Assembly (NCBI GenBank): GCA_022819585.1
Contig: JAJEGY010000010.1
Span: 1-64,000 of the forward strand
DNA from: Dehalococcoidia bacterium
GTDB lineage: Bacteria > Chloroflexota > Dehalococcoidia > Lucifugimonadales > Lucifugimonadaceae
Length of the DNA stretch: 64,000 bases
Reading direction: 5' to 3'
Position 1 is the first letter of the stretch. The number at the start of each line of letters is the position of its first letter. A program made the position numbers and the translations under genes. Shown piece after piece: positions 60,638-64,000 of the stretch. The notes below the pieces were generated by a model. The model worked only from the letters and a program-made list of their open reading frames with translations, ran no database searches and was not told the DNA's origin.

Positions 60638-60775
60638 ACGACGTCAGCAGGTTGTGCGGTTTCCGAATCGTTATAAAGTATGAGATGAGGCGTTCCGGGC
60701 ATCGGTGCGGGGAAATGCACCCTTGGTTGGAGCATCGCTATTGGTAACCGCTGCGAAGTCAAGGAGATGACCCTC

Positions 60776-61351
60776 ATGCTGGAGGTGGAGATTCACCAGA
60801 TTACGGTGGGGAGAGACGGCGGCTCTGAGCGATGCTTGATTTTGCGACCCAAAGACCACGAGGATCGACGGGTTTGTCCGATCATCATCGGTGCGAATGA
60901 GGCGGCGGCCATTGTTGCTCCTTCCAGCGAAGCCAATCCCAGCAGGCCGATGACCCACGATCTGTTGCTGAACTCGATTAACGAACTTGGCGGCACGGTC
61001 CAGTATGTCTACATTCGCGGTTTGAATAAATCCACTTTTTTTGCAGACGTGAGCATCAGGGTTGGTGAAGAGGTCATGGTGCTGGATGCAAGGCCTTCCG
61101 ACTCCATCGCGTTGGCGGTCAGAGCGAGGGCACCAATCTACATGGCCGAAGAGGTCATGGAGCAGGTCGACAGCGATATCCAAGGTCGTCGCACCGCGGA
61201 GGAGCAGGCCCGGCACACCGCCCGAGACAAGCGATACGAAGAGGCGGCGACGCCCGTCACGCCCGAACAGCGCGAGAAGTTGAGCGCCTTCTCGGAGTTC
61301 ATGGAATCTCTTACTATGGACGACGATGGCGACGAGGCCGCCAGAGCGTAA
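60776..61351 (+). CDS. Bifunctional nuclease family protein (DUF151)
   Basis: 191 residues from ATG 60776, spaced 9 bases from AGGAG; the ATG at 60767 abuts that site. CLILRPKDHEDRRVCPIIIGANEAAAI, RPMTHDLLLNSI and the highly conserved VLDARPSDSIALAVRARAPIYMAEEVM define the BFN domain (residues about 1-135). The C-terminal helix is charged. Plant and bacterial members have been reported to have RNase and DNase activity; the cellular role is unclear. No UvrB/C-like tail. Confidence 0.9.
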   Translation: MLEVEIHQITVGRDGGSERCLILRPKDHEDRRVCPIIIGANEAAAIVAPSSEANPSRPMTHDLLLNSINELGGTVQYVYIRGLNKSTFFADVSIRVGEEVMVLDARPSDSIALAVRARAPIYMAEEVMEQVDSDIQGRRTAEEQARHTARDKRYEEAATPVTPEQREKLSAFSEFMESLTMDDDGDEAARA

Positions 61352-61354
61352 ACG

Positions 61355-62920
61355 TTATCTCCCTTCCAGGATGAAGTCGGCAACGCGTTCGCCGATGATC
61401 ATTGACGTGACGTTGGTATTCGCCCGTATGCAGTCGGGCATATTTGAAGCGTCGGCAACCTTCAGGTTTTCCAATCCCTTGACGTTGCCGTACTGATCCA
61501 GCACCGCCATGTCGTCGCTGTCAGGTCCCATCTTGCATGTGCCGGAGGCGTGGTGGCTAGTCCCGACACGTTCCATGATGAATCGCGTCAGCAGATCATC
61601 ATCGACGAACTCCTCATGAGTTGGTGCGACTAGCTCATCGATGATGTCCTCGTAAGGCGACTGTTCCCCGATCTCTACGCAGAGTCGAACCGCTTCTCTC
61701 ATACGCTCCTTGTCGAACTCGGTGCCCAGCAGGTTGTAGTCGAGATATGGCTGGACATGGGGGTCTCTTGATTGGAGTTTGACTTCTCCAGCGGCCTCAG
61801 CGAGGTAGAGCGCCGAGATCATCGATATCCCAATTGGTTGGGAGTTGGATATCAGGTAAACACCTTCTTGCGTCGCGCAGGATAGCGGATGGATGAACAT
61901 GTCGTTTCGCCATCTCGAACCTTTGCAGGTGAACTTGAGGTTTACCTGTATCTTTGCGGCCAAGGGGTCTTGTCGGAATTCAGGTTTTGTTCGCCAAGTC
62001 GTTGAGACCTGTGGATGGTCGCGGAGGTTTTGTCCAACGCCGGGGGAATCAAGGATCAGGGGTACGCCCACTTCTCGGATGTGATCGGCCGGTCCGATGC
62101 CGGAGAGCATGAGTATCTGAGGCGAGCACAGCGCGCCGGCGGACAGAACTACTTGATCGGCATAAACGTCGAACAATTCGCCACCTGATTCGACCTTCGC
62201 ACCGATCACTTTCTTTCCGTCGAAGAGAAGCCTATGAACGTGGCAGTCGGCTCGAAGAGTGAGGTTGAGGCGATGCCTTGACTCAGAGAGGTATCCGATG
62301 TTGGTGCTCCACCGAACCCCGTTGGGGTTGTTGAAGGGTGGGGGACCTACCCCGGTCGTATCCGGGTTGTTGGCATCTTCATAGTACGGGTACCCAAGCA
62401 TCTGGCAAGCTTGGACGAACGCGTCTTGGTCTTCGTTCCACTCATCCTGTTTCCACCGACGACAGACGATCGGGCCTTCGGTTCCGTGGTAGTCATCCGA
62501 GAAGTCAATGTCGGTTTCGATGCGTCGGAAGTAGGGCATCAGTTTTTGAAATGACCATTCGTCGTTGCCCCAAGACGCCCAATCGTCATAGTCTTCGGGC
62601 AATCCTCTGAGGAAGATCTGGGCGTTTACGGAGCTGGAACCGCCGACGAGTTTTCCGCGTGGCACGAGCATCTCAGGATTGAGGTCGTTGGATTTTGCGA
62701 TGAAGTTCCAGTTGTGCTTGCTGTCTTTACCAAAGGCGCGTGCCCAGATGTTTCGATCAAAGCCGTAACCGAGTTTTATCTCCATCGGGAGGTCTTCCAC
62801 GGTGGGGTAGTCAGGACCGGCTTCGAGGAGGAGGACAGAAGTGTTTGGATCTTCGCTGAGTCGGGATGCGACGATTGCGCCTGCCGAGCCTGCGCCGATG
62901 ACGATGAAGTCGTATTTCAT
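61355..62920 (-). CDS. GMC family FAD oxidoreductase (choline dehydrogenase-like)
   Basis: 521 residues. N-terminal FIVIGAGSAGAIVASRLSEDPNTSVLLLEAGP, PRGKLVGGSSSVNAQIFLRG (GMC signature 1), VVLSAGALCSPQILMLSGIGP (signature 2) and the catalytic His in HHASGTCKMG near residue 465, with Asn in CIRANTNVTSMIIGE. Oxidises an alcohol to an aldehyde and possibly on to the acid. No signal peptide. Converges on the BFN gene with only 3 bases between the stops. Confidence 0.93.
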   Translation of the reverse strand: MKYDFIVIGAGSAGAIVASRLSEDPNTSVLLLEAGPDYPTVEDLPMEIKLGYGFDRNIWARAFGKDSKHNWNFIAKSNDLNPEMLVPRGKLVGGSSSVNAQIFLRGLPEDYDDWASWGNDEWSFQKLMPYFRRIETDIDFSDDYHGTEGPIVCRRWKQDEWNEDQDAFVQACQMLGYPYYEDANNPDTTGVGPPPFNNPNGVRWSTNIGYLSESRHRLNLTLRADCHVHRLLFDGKKVIGAKVESGGELFDVYADQVVLSAGALCSPQILMLSGIGPADHIREVGVPLILDSPGVGQNLRDHPQVSTTWRTKPEFRQDPLAAKIQVNLKFTCKGSRWRNDMFIHPLSCATQEGVYLISNSQPIGISMISALYLAEAAGEVKLQSRDPHVQPYLDYNLLGTEFDKERMREAVRLCVEIGEQSPYEDIIDELVAPTHEEFVDDDLLTRFIMERVGTSHHASGTCKMGPDSDDMAVLDQYGNVKGLENLKVADASNMPDCIRANTNVTSMIIGERVADFILEGR

Positions 62921-63051
62921 TGGTTTTGCACCGTGAATAAGTGGGAGTGTTTCGTTGCGAATAAGTTATCGCGTGTTGCGGTCGTATGCACGCGTATGGT
63001 TGCTATCATTTGCATCGTCTTTCGATTTGCATCATCCAGACGGTTCCAGAG

Positions 63052-64000
63052 TTGCAATCTCAAACACCGATAGACCCCATCAGGTTCGAAGTCATCCGCA
63101 ATGCGCTCGTCGAGGCGACGGAGGAGATGGCTTCGGCGCTTCGACGCAGCGCGTACTCGACGAACATCAAGACGCGGCACGATTTCTCCTGCGCGATTTT
63201 CGATCTGGAGATGCGGACGGTGGCGCAGTCTTTCAGTCAGCCGAATCATTTGGGTTCGTTGGTTGAGACGATACCCCGGGCGCTCACTGCGTACGGGATT
63301 GAGAATTTGCGTGAGGGGGATGGGATTTTGGTGAATCTTCCTTATACGGGTGGGGTTCATTTGAATGACATCACACTGATCTCGCCGGTCTATTACGAAG
63401 GTTCGCCTGTGGGTTATGTTGCGAGCCTCGCGCATCATGTGGATGTTGGCGGTGGGGCGCCGGCTAGCATCGGAGCGTTTCGGGAGATCTATCAGGAGGG
63501 GATAGTTATTCCGCCTGTGAAGTTGGTGAGCGGGGGAGAGATCAATCGTGATGTGTTTGATCTGGTGTTGGCGCAGGTTAGGGCGAAGCGGGAGACGGCA
63601 GGAGATTTTCGGGCTCAGATCGCGTCGAACAACACCGGGATACGCAGGATGACGGCGTTGCTGGACCGAATGGGGTTGGAGACGGTGGTTCGTTACACGG
63701 ATGAGTTGATCGAGTACACGGATCGTAGGACGAAGTCTGAACTTGCAAAGTTGCCGAAGGGTGTTTTTGCGGATGAGGGAGTGATGGACAGTGACGGGTA
63801 CAGCGATGAGCCGGTTAGGTTGAAGGTCGAGGTGAAGATTGACGATGATGGTGCGTTTTTCGATTTCACGGGGAGCGATGAGCAACGTCATGCGCCGGTG
63901 AATTCGACGTACGCTCAGACTCATTCTGGGGTGGCGTTCGTGTTGAAGTGTCTGATCGACCCGGATGTTCCGGTGAATGCGGGTTTCTATCGGAATGTGC
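63052..64000 (+). CDS. Hydantoinase B / oxoprolinase family protein (3' end outside window)
   Basis: The frame from TTG 63052 stays open to the right edge (316 codons). PIDPIRFEVIRNALVEATEEMASALRRSAYSTNIKTRHDFSCAIFD and QPNHLGSLVETIPRAL, VNLPYTGGVHLNDITL and SLAHHVDVGG are the conserved N-terminal blocks of HyuB. The start is placed where homologs begin; no clean Shine-Dalgarno is seen. The family forms ATP-dependent complexes with HyuA that open hydantoin, 5-oxoproline or acetone-type substrates. HyuA is not in the window. Divergent from the GMC gene. Confidence 0.88.
   Translation, partial: MQSQTPIDPIRFEVIRNALVEATEEMASALRRSAYSTNIKTRHDFSCAIFDLEMRTVAQSFSQPNHLGSLVETIPRALTAYGIENLREGDGILVNLPYTGGVHLNDITLISPVYYEGSPVGYVASLAHHVDVGGGAPASIGAFREIYQEGIVIPPVKLVSGGEINRDVFDLVLAQVRAKRETAGDFRAQIASNNTGIRRMTALLDRMGLETVVRYTDELIEYTDRRTKSELAKLPKGVFADEGVMDSDGYSDEPVRLKVEVKIDDDGAFFDFTGSDEQRHAPVNSTYAQTHSGVAFVLKCLIDPDVPVNAGFYRNV

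Noticed and set aside
62917-63924. 335-codon open frame on the minus strand
   Set aside because: Antisense to the hydantoinase B gene, which has clear family motifs; the composition (Arg/His/Leu) is that of an antisense shadow.

Overview
The window looks like a chromosome segment from an uncultivated Chloroflexota bacterium, probably of the SAR202 / Dehalococcoidia-like kind. This is inference. The supporting signs are an oligopeptide-type solute-binding lipoprotein with a long valine/glutamate (VVVEKEVQV-type) repeat after the lipobox, a DUF1800-DUF1501 gene pair, a DUF951 gene next to pyrF, a DUF5679-like mini-protein, a PAC2-family protein, and a dense set of flavin, enolase-superfamily, SDR, GMC and CocE/NonD catabolic enzymes of the type common in marine SAR202 genomes. 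Genes lie on both strands, are tightly packed, and often start with GTG or TTG.

Layout. 1-2645: 5' part of a large secreted metzincin-like protease (minus), just downstream of rlmB. 3529-9551: nitroreductase, aldehyde dehydrogenase, then DUF1800, DUF1501 and an NHL beta-propeller protein. 9758-12073: a small accessory island with a membrane-anchored HNH nuclease (plus) and, on the minus strand, a cysteine-less DUF5679 mini-protein, a structured RNA with its own promoter and terminator, a degenerate nucleotidyltransferase (MNT), a HEPN protein and a 60-residue ORF. 12160-19921: hydrolase, dehydrogenases, PAC2 protein, FNR-like reductase, ACT-malic enzyme and an amino-acid-oxidase-like flavoprotein. 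20009-27694: pyrimidine operon pyrR-pyrB-pyrC-carA-carB behind a PyrR-type attenuator. 27707-37911: MoaD-MoaE fusion, MBL hydrolase, tandem bicupins, mtnP, dipeptide ABC transporter (two permeases and a binding protein, no ATPase here), SDR. 37927-38269: tRNA-Cys, tRNA-Leu(GAG), tRNA-Trp. 38456-40117: PII and AmtB. 40326-48996: catabolic cluster. 49208-53395: tRNA-Asn, a repeat-domain lipoprotein, and a two-component system whose response regulator carries an in-frame TAG. 53495-55394: fluoride channel crcB, then about 1.5 kb without a credible protein but with a strong promoter, many perfect hairpins and flanking palindromic repeats. 55395-62920: methyltransferase, modABC, HhH-GPD glycosylase, pyrF, DUF951, bifunctional nuclease, GMC oxidoreductase. 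63052-end: 5' part of a hydantoinase B gene.

How the genes work together. UMP synthesis is represented by the regulated pyrR-carB operon and by a distant pyrF. Molybdenum use is represented by modABC and the MoaD-MoaE fusion. Nitrogen sensing and uptake are represented by PII-AmtB. The 40-48 kb cluster reads as peripheral catabolism of organic acids, esters and amides. The regions most worth a second look are the RNA/MNT/HEPN island near 11 kb and the hairpin-rich, protein-free locus at 54.2-55.1 kb. No CRISPR array, insertion sequence, prophage or rRNA gene was seen.
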